This document shows positions 33,208 to 40,949 of a stretch of 64,000 nucleotides of DNA, one piece after another; the first letter of the stretch is position 1; each line of letters begins with the position of its first letter. The notes beneath the pieces are model-generated. The model did not search any database. It was not told where the DNA came from and worked only from the letters and a program-made list of their open reading frames with translations. The stretch is from JAZRYE01 sp045600585 (GTDB lineage Bacteria > Bacillota_I > Bacilli_A > RFN20 > CAG-826): the NCBI GenBank assembly GCA_045600585.1, contig JAZRYE010000003.1, forward strand, positions 1-64,000, in the 5' to 3' direction. A program made the translations under genes and the position numbers.

Positions 33208-34090
33208 CGTACCCCTCCATCTGCTTCAGGTTGTCCCTATAGGCCGCCATGAAATACTCGGGGACCGACGCTATCGTCTTCTTGTTTTCCACCACCCTGG
33301 CCCTCACGTACTTGAAGACCCTCATCGATAGTTCTCTCTCATAGCATCTGTCCACTTCCATAAAAAGCTCGTTGAGCTCATCGATCCTAGGCTCATAGAT
33401 ATCCAGGACACGGTCATGGAGAAGGCAAGCTAGATAATAATGCGCCTCGAATGGGAGTCCCCCTTTATCGTATTTATCTTCTTTATCAGCTTTTACTTTA
33501 CCTTTTACTTTTACTTTTACTTTGTGTACCTCTGCTGACATAAATGCACCTTGAGCAGGATTATTGTCTGCATTTATTCCGCTGAGCGGTATTTCTGTCG
33601 GCATTAACTCCCCCTGAGCGGGATTATCGTCGACATTTATCCCCTTCGATGTTTTTTCGCCCGAACCGTATGTTTTGTATACCGATTCCTCGTCTTCCGG
33701 GGTCAATATCCAGTGCGGGCGCTCCCTCTGCTTCCTCCTTTGGGTGCTGGCCAGGAACTGCTTCTGGATTCCCTTTGAGGTGATTATCCCCTTATCCAGC
33801 GACAATGAATCTATGATGTCGAGCTTCACGAAATCCCTCAGAATCCTATAGACGTAATCCAGGTCCTTGTTCGCTTCCTTGAACCTGATGTCGTATGAGA
33901 TGAGATACGCCATCCTCTCCAAATCGCACTCCAAAAAATACCCGCTGTCATAGACCTTCGCGAGCAGCATGAAATAAACCATCACCGCGTCAGGGCCATG
34001 GTCGTACATGAGCCTCACTATCTTGGGGTCGCTGAACACCTTCACGTCCACCGGAAAATAATCGAGCCCTTCCTTCAATCTTCTGGGCAT
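33167..34090 (-). CDS. Lin1244/DUF4373-type phage replication protein
   Basis: 307 residues. The first about 110 (LKEGLDYFPVDVKVFSDPKIVRLMYDHGPDAVMVYFMLLAKVYDSGYFLE) match the Lin1244/Lin1753 N-terminal domain of phage and ICE replication-initiation proteins. The middle is low complexity with a duplicated GIN-x-D-x-NPAQG unit (about 150-185) and a VKVKVKGKVKADK stretch; the C-terminal part is helical. AAAGGAGGAAAGGCC gives a strong start. Copy D of the palindromic repeat lies about 40 bases upstream. Confidence 0.7.
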   Translation of the reverse strand: MPRRLKEGLDYFPVDVKVFSDPKIVRLMYDHGPDAVMVYFMLLAKVYDSGYFLECDLERMAYLISYDIRFKEANKDLDYVYRILRDFVKLDIIDSLSLDKGIITSKGIQKQFLASTQRRKQRERPHWILTPEDEESVYKTYGSGEKTSKGINVDDNPAQGELMPTEIPLSGINADNNPAQGAFMSAEVHKVKVKVKGKVKADKEDKYDKGGLPFEAHYYLACLLHDRVLDIYEPRIDELNELFMEVDRCYERELSMRVFKYVRARVVENKKTIASVPEYFMAAYRDNLKQMEGYDERMERLFDSWGL

Positions 34091-34114
34091 GGCCTTTCCT
34101 CCTTTCTTGTAAGA

Positions 34115-34190
34115 GGGATGGAAACCTAAATACTATGTATTAGACATTGTCTCCATCCCCTTGGACTTAAGTAACTGACATTATTTGCTC
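34115..34190. repeat. palindromic repeat, long type (copy D)
   Basis: AATACTATGTATT (34129-34141) is nested inside an outer stem GGGATGGA/TCCATCCC (34115-34122, 34152-34159) and followed by CTTGGACTTAAGTAACT (34160-34176) and TTATTTG. It spans the 3' end of the integrase/excisionase chimera. Confidence 0.65.
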
Positions 34191-34880
34191 TTGTTTTTTA
34201 AGAGGTCTTTCCTGATGAACGCGTCCACTTCGGATTGCTTGAATCTGTATGTGGTGCCCTTGGCTGGGTGAAGGTTCACGGGAACTATCTTCCCCTCCTT
34301 GATGAACGCCGTCATCCTCTTTCTTGCCTCTGATGTAGACGTAGGTCTTCCCGCTTAGGCTTAGGAAATCCTGGACTTCCATGTTCGCTATCTCAATGGT
34401 CCTAAGGCCCATAGTGACAGCGGTGACGAGCATCGCGTAGTCCCTCTTCTCGATGAGTCCGCCTTTTTCGGCTCTCCCCCTCGCATATGCTAGAAGCCTT
34501 CTTGCGTCGGGCGCTTCCAAAGGGACCCTCTTGAAAAGGTTGTCGATGTGCTCGCTTCTGAGCGTGCTAGCGATGTTCGGGTAATAGTCGAGTTCGTACG
34601 CCCATTTGTATAGGCCCCTGACTATGACCTTGCACTTCTGCGCCATCGTGAGGTGCGTTTCTCCCGGCTTGATGCACTTGATGAATTCGATGAAAGCGAT
34701 GACGTTTTCTTCTAATGGTTTTTCAATGTTTCTGTCCTTGAGGTACTTCCCGTATCTTCTAAGAATCTCGCTATATGTCTTCTTCTTGTGCTCGCTGCCG
34801 GACAAGCACATGATGTACTTCTCGATGAGCTCGTCGTGCGGAAGAGCGTCTTCCAGCAGTTCTTTTCTTGTTATCTTCAT
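34167..34880 (-). pseudogene. tyrosine integrase truncated and fused to an excisionase tail
   Basis: The N-terminal part is a phage-integrase core-binding domain (EKYIMCLSGSEHKKKTYSEILRRYGKYL) and the first part of the catalytic domain with the first active-site Arg (AVTMGLRTIEIANMEV) up to KTYVYIRGKK. At about 34325 identity ends; the continuing frame is meaningless, but the neighbouring frame reads RMTAFIKEGKIVPVNLHP...YRFKQSEVDAFIRKDLL to a stop near 34180, the second half of an excisionase-type HTH_17 domain. The catalytic His, second Arg and Tyr are missing, so the enzyme is dead. A deletion removed int 3' and xis 5'. Confidence 0.7.
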
Positions 34881-34891
34881 GGTTATGTCTC

Positions 34892-35317
34892 CTCAAGAAA
34901 AGAATTGGATTCAAGAACATGATAGACGACGCGGTCGCCGGCAAGATAGACCTCATCCTGGTCAAGTCGATAAGCAGATTCGCGAGGAACACCGTGGACT
35001 GCCTGAAGACAATCAGGACGCTAAGGAGCTGCAACGTCGAGGTCTTCTTCGACAAGGAGAACCTATCGACCAACGACACGAAGGTAGACATCATCCTCAC
35101 CTTCTTCGCCTCGTTCGCCCAAGAGGAATCCAAATCCATAAGCGAGAACGTCAAATGGGGCGTCAGGAAGAGGATGCTCAAGGGCCAAAGGAAAATGTCC
35201 ACGAAGACGCTTATCGGCTACACAGAGGACGAAAATGGGAACATCATCATCAAAGATGACGAGGCCAAAACGATAAGGGACATATTCAAGAGGCGAGGAG
35301 CGTCAGCCAGAACGTGA
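34892..35317 (+). pseudogene. large serine recombinase fragment lacking the catalytic serine
   Basis: From KKRIGFKNMIDDAVAGKIDLIL onward this is the second half of a resolvase catalytic domain (VKSISRFARNTVDCLKTIR, FFASFAQEESKSISENVKWG) and the start of the Recombinase domain (TLIGYTEDENGNIIIKDDEAKTIRDIFKR). The first about 75 residues with the nucleophilic Ser are absent: upstream sequence is the start of the opposite-strand integrase. It ends at TGA overlapping the next frame's GTG. GC-rich. Inactive as an integrase. Confidence 0.7.
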
Positions 35318-36513
35318 GCTGGAGGAACGACAAGAACAGAATGGTCGGAAGATACTACCTCCCCGCAAAGCAGATGGTCGGCTTCGACTTCGACGAGAGC
35401 GGCGATGTGATAGTCAACGAGAAAGAGGCCGTATACATCAACAAGCTCTACGACATGTACCTAGAAGGCGTCTCCTTCCCGGACATGTGCAAGATGATGA
35501 ACGAAAGCGGGATAAGCACGGTCACAGGCGGCCCATGGGTCCCCGTCTCGATCAGATGCATTCTAAAGAATGAGAAGTACTGCGGAGACTGCATCATGCA
35601 GAAGGAATACGTGGAGGACTTCAAGACCCACAAAAGGGTCAGGAACTACGGCGAAAGGAACATGATCTACGTCCAGGACGGCCACCCGGCAATAGTCTCC
35701 AGGGACAAATGGAGAATGGTCCAGGAAAGGATGAGGCAGAACCGTGCGAGGTACTGCAGCAGGACGATGTACGACGGGGTTCAGCCAAACGCCCCTACCA
35801 CGCCTTTCACCAAGTTCTTTTACTGCCCTTACTGCGGCCACAACTACCAGATCAAGACGAACAAGCACAGCGAATACAGCACCGCCCACAATCACGAGAG
35901 GAAATTCATAGTCTGCGGCTCCAACGTAAGGAAGAAGCAATGCACGGAAAGCACATCCATATTCCTGGAAACCGTAACGGAGGCAATAAAGGCGCAGCTG
36001 GATATTCTTAAGAATAACCTATCGCCTTTGAAAGAATTCATCACGGATGGTTTGTCCGAAATCAACGTCCACGAAATCAATGATGAGATTGTCGTCCTTG
36101 ACTCCAAAATCGATAAGCTGAGAGGCAAATACGACTCCATCAGGCAAAAGTATGACGAGTTCTCAATTGCATTGAAAACGCACATAAAAAACGAAATCCA
36201 TGCACTAACCAAGGATAAAATAAGAAAGCAAACCGCTCTCTTATCCTCAGAAGAGGCGTCCTTCAGGGCCAACGACATAATCAAGGCCATCAAAAAAATG
36301 CCTGCAGTCATTGACGACTTGCAGGACATCGATTTCAGGTCCGTGTTCTCAAGATGCATTGTAAAAGACAAGAAAACACTTATATTTGTTATTGGTAACG
36401 AGGATGTTTCAGGGATTAGGCTTAACTCTAAAACCTCATTCAATGGAAGAGTTGAATACAAAATAAGAGCCACTACTAACTATTTGGAATTCGGATTGAT
36501 CATAGCGAAATAA
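35314..36513 (+). pseudogene. second serine recombinase, C-terminal part
   Basis: 399 residues beginning in the Recombinase domain (QMVGFDFDESGDVIVNEKEAVYINKLYDMYLEGVSFPDMCKMMNESGI), then NEKYCGDCIMQKEYVEDF, HPAIVSRDKWRMVQ, a zinc-ribbon (CPYCGHNYQ...CGSNVRKKQC), and a coiled coil (about 240-320). The segment from GFDFDESGD repeats what the preceding fragment already contains (GYTEDENGN), so the two come from different recombinase genes joined at a shared domain and shifted in frame. No catalytic domain. Confidence 0.7.
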
Positions 36514-36521
36514 ATAAAATT

Positions 36522-36567
36522 ACATAGTTCGTGTCGTATTAACCCTTAACTGATATTCGAACTATGT
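36522..36567 (+). terminator. terminator after the recombinase remnant
   Basis: ACATAGTTCG/CGAACTATGT stem followed by TTTTTTATG on the plus strand. The rest of the 370-base gap to 36883 holds the tRNA, its terminator and a second hairpin. Confidence 0.8.
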
Positions 36568-36666
36568 TTTTTTATGCTCTAAACCGACTAGAGAGTTCTA
36601 TCCAAGTTCAAATTCATCGGTTCGAACCCTTAAATATGCAAAAATAGTCCTTAAAAGCACGAAAAA

Positions 36667-36691
36667 AGGGACAATACCACGTATTATCCCT
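36667..36691 (-). terminator. terminator of tRNA-Lys
   Basis: On the minus strand AGGGA-TAATAC-GTG-GTATT-G-TCCCT followed by TTTTTT, 13 bases after the tRNA CCA. Its inner AATAC/GTATT arms echo the element palindromes. Confidence 0.8.
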
Positions 36692-36703
36692 ATTTCACAT
36701 TAA

Positions 36704-36779
36704 TGGTACCCCCTTAGGGACTCGAACCCTAGACCCACTGATTAAGAGTCAGTTGCTCTACCAACTGAGCTAAGGGGAT
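36704..36779 (-). tRNA. tRNA-Lys (anticodon CUU)
   Basis: 76-base cloverleaf with encoded CCA: acceptor ATCCCCT/AGGGGGT, D arm GCTCAGTTGGTAGAGC, anticodon stem ACTGA/TCAGT with loop CTCTTAA (anticodon CTT), and T arm TAGGG-TTCGAGT-CCCTA. Its 3' end faces the recombinase remnants, the usual orientation for an element integrated at a tRNA 3' end. The gene itself is intact. Confidence 0.95.
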
Positions 36780-36838
36780 ATTTATGCTCGTTTATTGTAT
36801 ATCAAACTATTATTCGTATCAAGAGGAAAATATAAGAA

Positions 36839-36864
36839 AAGAGGCCACAAAATCATGGCCTCTT
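36839..36864 (-). terminator. terminator after the OB-fold lipoprotein gene
   Basis: AAGAGGCCA/TGGCCTCTT stem with TTTTC on the minus strand. Confidence 0.8.
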
Positions 36865-36883
36865 TTAATTATATTAATTAATA

Positions 36884-38068
36884 TTAAGCGACATATGTAA
36901 CTGTGATACTAGCAATAGATGCATTATACCAAGTTGCTTCACCTTTACTGCTAACACCTTGAACACAAGAAACAGCAAAGTATGTCGCATTAATTCCTGC
37001 TACATAAGCAGATAATGTAGCTTCAGATCCACCAGTAGCGCCACCAGTCAAAGAGGTTGAACTTAAAGCAGAGGTTCCAAAATCAACGATGATTGGTGCC
37101 AAAGCAGAAACAGAACCAGAAGTTTTTTCTTTAGGCATTTTAACTTCAATTTTAACAATCTTTCCAGGAATTGCTGTCTTATTAGCAAACGAAGCAACAG
37201 AGGAAGCACCTTTAGCACATAATCCTAAGTATCCTGTTTCAACGTAATTGGAAGCCACATGAGCAATAGCATTTTTGAAATTGAATTCGTAATTGTTTAC
37301 AGTAGCTACACCTGACGCTTGAGGTTTTGATGATGATGTTGCAGTAATACCAGCTATTGTTCCACCTGTGAAATCAAAAGATAAAGTTTGAGCATTTGCT
37401 GGAATGGTACCAGTTGTACTAGCATTTTTGCCTGCAATACCACTTGAAGAATCGCCTGTATCACCACCAGTATCTCCTCCAGTTGAAGAACCTCCTCCTT
37501 GGTTTCCTCCAGTGATACTTATAATTGTTGGATTGTATTTTTTACCATTAGGAGACAAATCAGCTTTTAAATATGGAAGTTCATAAATCTTTTTACCGTC
37601 TTGATTTACATAGAGTTCTAAATAACCTTTAGCAACAACTGTAGCACCTGCCATCACGTTAGCAGCTGTGTAGTCGCCTGTAATAGAAGCATCTAATACA
37701 GCCGAGTATAGTTGGACTGGTTGGCTATCAGCTTTCATGTGGTTTTGGAAATAAGCAGTATATTGTTTGTATTGGGAATTATAAGAAGAATCGCCTAATA
37801 CACCAGTCACATAATATTCTTTATCGCTAATTTGATTAGCAGAATAATTAGACATAAATGAAATTAATTCTTCTACTGTAAATGCATCAGAAGCAGTTAA
37901 TCCACTATGACCAGTTGATGTATGTTCGCTTTCAGAATTGCTGTTTGATTCAGTAGTTTGAGTATCTTCTTTAGAATCAGCACTAGTATTATTATTACCA
38001 TTTCCTTTATTGCCACACGCAACAAGACTCAAAAGTAATAATGGGGTTATAAGTAATTGTTTTTTCAT
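36884..38068 (-). CDS. surface lipoprotein with OB-like domain
   Basis: 394 residues; signal peptide ends in lipobox LVAC (TPLLLLSLVACG). A Ser/Thr/Asn-rich linker follows (about 22-55). Residues about 60-165 (FTVEELISFMSNYS, YYVTGVLGDSSYNSQYKQYTAYFQ, VVAKGYLELYVNQDGKKIYEL) resemble an OB-fold nucleic-acid or ligand binding domain; then a Gly/Ser linker (about 183-205) and a C-terminal beta-rich domain (about 215-394). Related C-terminal organisation recurs in the neighbouring lipoprotein. Probably a surface binding protein; ligand unknown. Own terminator and AAAGAGGTAAACA ribosome site. Confidence 0.7.
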   Translation of the reverse strand: MKKQLLITPLLLLSLVACGNKGNGNNNTSADSKEDTQTTESNSNSESEHTSTGHSGLTASDAFTVEELISFMSNYSANQISDKEYYVTGVLGDSSYNSQYKQYTAYFQNHMKADSQPVQLYSAVLDASITGDYTAANVMAGATVVAKGYLELYVNQDGKKIYELPYLKADLSPNGKKYNPTIISITGGNQGGGSSTGGDTGGDTGDSSSGIAGKNASTTGTIPANAQTLSFDFTGGTIAGITATSSSKPQASGVATVNNYEFNFKNAIAHVASNYVETGYLGLCAKGASSVASFANKTAIPGKIVKIEVKMPKEKTSGSVSALAPIIVDFGTSALSSTSLTGGATGGSEATLSAYVAGINATYFAVSCVQGVSSKGEATWYNASIASITVTYVA

Positions 38069-38127
38069 ATTGTTTACCTCTTTTTTATATTAAATAAAAA
38101 GCTCTTAAATGTATATATAAAAATAAA

Positions 38128-38151
38128 ACCCTAAAGATTTCTCTCTAGGGT
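38128..38151 (-). terminator. terminator after the Ig-like lipoprotein gene
   Basis: ACCCTA/TAGGGT stem followed by TTTATTTTT on the minus strand. Confidence 0.75.
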
Positions 38152-38174
38152 AATATTCAATAATTAACAAATTA

Positions 38175-39662
38175 TTAGCGGTTTAAAGTAACTGATTCAA
38201 CACAAATAACGCCGTTTGCTGTTGCACCATTTGTAATGTTGAAGAATACTTGGTAATAAGTATTAGCTGGGAAGGCAGTTGTTGGAGTTAATGTAAATTC
38301 ACCAGCTGAATTTGTGATTTCTTCTGTACCAATAACTTCACCAATTTTTGTTTCTAAAGTAGCATCAGAGTAAGCTCTAACACCATAAGAATTTAATTTC
38401 ATATCATCTTTTGATAAAGAACCAGAAACAAGTTTAATTGTAACGCTAGCGACTGCTTCTGTTGCTGCGACTTTAGTTTGAATTGATGAATCTAGATCTG
38501 TAACACTCTTCTTACCTAACTTAACGAATGCCCATCCAGCGCCGTTATTAGCGCCGCCAGTGACTGACCATTTGTCATTATAATCCCATGTACCAGAATA
38601 ACTTGTATTTGAAGCTTCTTTATTTGCAAAGTTACATTTCATAACATATGGAGCTGGATTAACAGTTACATCTAATGCTTCTGAAACAATTTCACCAACT
38701 TTAGCAACAACAGTAGTTGAACCTTGAGCAACGCCTGTTAATTTGCCGTTTGCATCAATTGTTGCTACAGCTGTATTTGCAACTTCCCAAGTAATTGTTC
38801 CGACAGAATGTAATGGAGTTAATCTAGCTTTTAATGTAACGCTAGAACCTTCATCAATGGTTGGAGCGTTTGAAATAATTTTAACGCCAGTTGCAGCTTC
38901 TGTTGGAGCTGTTAATAATTTAATTTCTGGAACGATTGTGTCTTCACCAACAGTTCTTTTTGTGAATTCGAAATTAGTGTTATTGTAGTTTTGCATATAG
39001 CCACAAATAACAGCTTTATAACCAACAAGTACATCTTCTTTAGTCAAATCTAAAGAACCTTTAACTTCATCAGAAACAGTGACACCATATAATTGTACAC
39101 CATAGTCTTTATTTGTAGTTTGGAAATAACCATTTACTGTTTTTCCAGAAGCATACCATGATGATGTATAGATAATGCCTTCAGCCCAGACAACTTCTTC
39201 TGTATAACCACCAGCATCAACTGTTTGACATAATGCATATGCCTCGTCTGCTGTTAATGGTGTTTCTTCGGAACCATAATTTTTAGCGCCATTGACTGTT
39301 ATTGTACATAAAGCTGTAAATCCACCATCAACTGATGTAGCTGTAACTGTTGCAGTACCAGCAGCAATTGCTGTAACTCTGCCTTTTTCAACAGTAGCAA
39401 CTTCTGGATGATCAACAGACCATGTAACTGATTTGTTGGTTGCGTTTGTAGGAGTAACACTAGCAGTTAATGTAACGTTTTCACCAATTTCTAATGTTGC
39501 TTCTGTTTTGTTTAATGTGATACCAGTAACAGCGACAGTTTCAACTTCACTAGTTGTAGTATCATGTGTTTCTGAAGTTGTTCCGCTAGTTTTACCGCCA
39601 TTGCCACACGCAGAAAGTAAAAGTAAAACTGCTGGAATTAAAACTAAAGATTTTTTGTTCAT
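38175..39662 (-). CDS. surface lipoprotein with two BIG2 Ig-like domains
   Basis: 495 residues with lipobox LSAC near residue 19. First BIG2 domain at about 42-128 (VTGITLNKTEATLEIGENVTLTASVTPTNATNKSVTWS...GTATVTATS), an OB-like segment at about 135-245 (GYTEEVVWAEGIIYTSSWYA, GVQLYGVTVSDEVKGS), a second BIG2 domain at about 260-340 (GSSVTLKARLTPLHSVGTITWEV), and a C-terminal beta domain. Organisation suggests an adhesin or polymer-binding protein on the cell surface. Start supported by AAGGAGAAAAACA. Confidence 0.75.
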   Translation of the reverse strand: MNKKSLVLIPAVLLLLSACGNGGKTSGTTSETHDTTTSEVETVAVTGITLNKTEATLEIGENVTLTASVTPTNATNKSVTWSVDHPEVATVEKGRVTAIAAGTATVTATSVDGGFTALCTITVNGAKNYGSEETPLTADEAYALCQTVDAGGYTEEVVWAEGIIYTSSWYASGKTVNGYFQTTNKDYGVQLYGVTVSDEVKGSLDLTKEDVLVGYKAVICGYMQNYNNTNFEFTKRTVGEDTIVPEIKLLTAPTEAATGVKIISNAPTIDEGSSVTLKARLTPLHSVGTITWEVANTAVATIDANGKLTGVAQGSTTVVAKVGEIVSEALDVTVNPAPYVMKCNFANKEASNTSYSGTWDYNDKWSVTGGANNGAGWAFVKLGKKSVTDLDSSIQTKVAATEAVASVTIKLVSGSLSKDDMKLNSYGVRAYSDATLETKIGEVIGTEEITNSAGEFTLTPTTAFPANTYYQVFFNITNGATANGVICVESVTLNR

Positions 39663-39744
39663 TGTTTTTCTCCTTGTATTATTAATACACTTTCATTATA
39701 TTCTAATCATTTTTCAATGAAAAGACCGATTTAAGAATAACAAA

Positions 39745-39771
39745 GCCTCCCAATGTTTACTAAAGGAAGGC
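39745..39771 (-). terminator. terminator of the ABC transporter operon
   Basis: GCCTCCC/GGAAGGC imperfect stem with TTTG on the minus strand, 8 bases after the last lipoprotein stop. Confidence 0.6.
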
Positions 39772-39778
39772 ATTGTAA

Positions 39779-40933
39779 TTAAGCTGCGAATTGGAAACAA
39801 TCTGCTGCAGTAGCAGTTTCCCAAGTTACGCATGGAGCAAGTTGTACCTTGTTATACCAAGATAAGTTGCCAATAAATGTGAATTTTTTATTTAAATTTG
39901 CTAATAATTTATCTTTAAGAGCCTGTTGAGAATCTTTACCAATATGGTAGTTAACACTCATTTGAACTGTTGTTGATCCAACTTTAGCATCGAAGGTCCA
40001 GTGTTCACCTACTTTTAGTCCTTCGATTGTCGCTTGGTCACTTGCAAGAGTCATATTTTCAACCTTTACCATATTACCTGTATTAAATACTTTTGCATTT
40101 TTAATATCTGCTTCAGTATAAACATTAAGTTCAGGCTGACTGATTGTATTATCAATAATATCAACAGCGATGCCGTTGTTAACTGGCTTTGCTTCAATCA
40201 ATCCATTGTATGGTGATAATGTTGCAGAAACCTGGACTAAAGAACCGATTTCTAAATCATTAACATAGTTACTTAAAGAACCGGCATAGAGCATCATTCC
40301 ATCAGTGCCATCAGCAATATAAACACCTGTATAGAAGTTAGCTGTAGATTTTTCTAACCAACCGCAAACATATCCTCTAGTGATAATTAAATCACCTTCA
40401 TTTTTCTTTTTAGCATCGGCAATTTTTAAGACAACTGGTCTAGTTTCCATTGCGTTAACTCTCATATTCCAATTTTGAGAGCCAAAAGATTGGCCAACAT
40501 ATTTAGAATAATCATCTTTTTTATCACCAACATAGCCTTGGAATGTAGCGTTACCAGTTAATGTATATGCTGCATATTCTTTATAGCCGTCAGGTAGTTC
40601 CCAAATTTCAGGAATAATAACATCTAAATAATAGCCAGTTTCATTAATTTTGACATATTCAGTATCATATTCTTTTTGAGCAGTAACTGAATATGTATAG
40701 GAAAACTTGAATCCATCAACTGTAATAGCTTCTCTACTAAGTTTTTCACCACACATCGACAAACCATCAGTTGTTGCAAATGATCTATACGAAACAGCAA
40801 CTTGAGAGAACGCTAACTTAGCTTGTTTGTTTAAGACTTCGTCATAATTAACTGTGTTTTTATTGCCACAGCCAGCAAGAGCAGCAATTGCTAAAGCGGA
40901 AAGAAGTCCAGAAGTTAATAATCTTTTTTTCAT
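39779..40933 (-). CDS. OB-fold lipoprotein, last gene of the ABC operon
   Basis: 384 residues from MKKRLLTSGLLSALAIAALAGC; this ATG has AAAGGAGATTGAAA before it, unlike the longer frame at 40966, which lies inside the upstream gene. Lipobox LAGC. The body has two OB-like beta segments (DLIITRGYVCGWLEKSTANFYTGVYIADGTDGMMLYAG and SLVQVSATLSPYNGLIEAKPV). Such domains bind oligosaccharides or nucleic acid. Its place after a nuclease lipoprotein and two binding proteins suggests a role in capturing the same substrate. Confidence 0.7.
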   Translation of the reverse strand: MKKRLLTSGLLSALAIAALAGCGNKNTVNYDEVLNKQAKLAFSQVAVSYRSFATTDGLSMCGEKLSREAITVDGFKFSYTYSVTAQKEYDTEYVKINETGYYLDVIIPEIWELPDGYKEYAAYTLTGNATFQGYVGDKKDDYSKYVGQSFGSQNWNMRVNAMETRPVVLKIADAKKKNEGDLIITRGYVCGWLEKSTANFYTGVYIADGTDGMMLYAGSLSNYVNDLEIGSLVQVSATLSPYNGLIEAKPVNNGIAVDIIDNTISQPELNVYTEADIKNAKVFNTGNMVKVENMTLASDQATIEGLKVGEHWTFDAKVGSTTVQMSVNYHIGKDSQQALKDKLLANLNKKFTFIGNLSWYNKVQLAPCVTWETATAADCFQFAA

Positions 40934-40949
40934 TTTCAATCTCCTTTTA

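Noticed and set aside
22881..34190. Repeats considered as integron attC sites of a cassette array.
   Set aside because: They lack the paired RYYYAAC/GTTRRRY core boxes, the spacers hold several genes each, and the nearby integrase is phage-type, not IntI.
34606..35259. A 217-codon plus-strand frame across the integrase and recombinase junction.
   Set aside because: It reads the integrase antisense and then the recombinase in the wrong frame; no domain.
36600..36640. GGTTCGAACCC near the tRNA considered as a tRNA fragment or attachment core.
   Set aside because: It is a short palindrome sharing only 8 bases with the tRNA-Lys T loop; no flanking tRNA structure.
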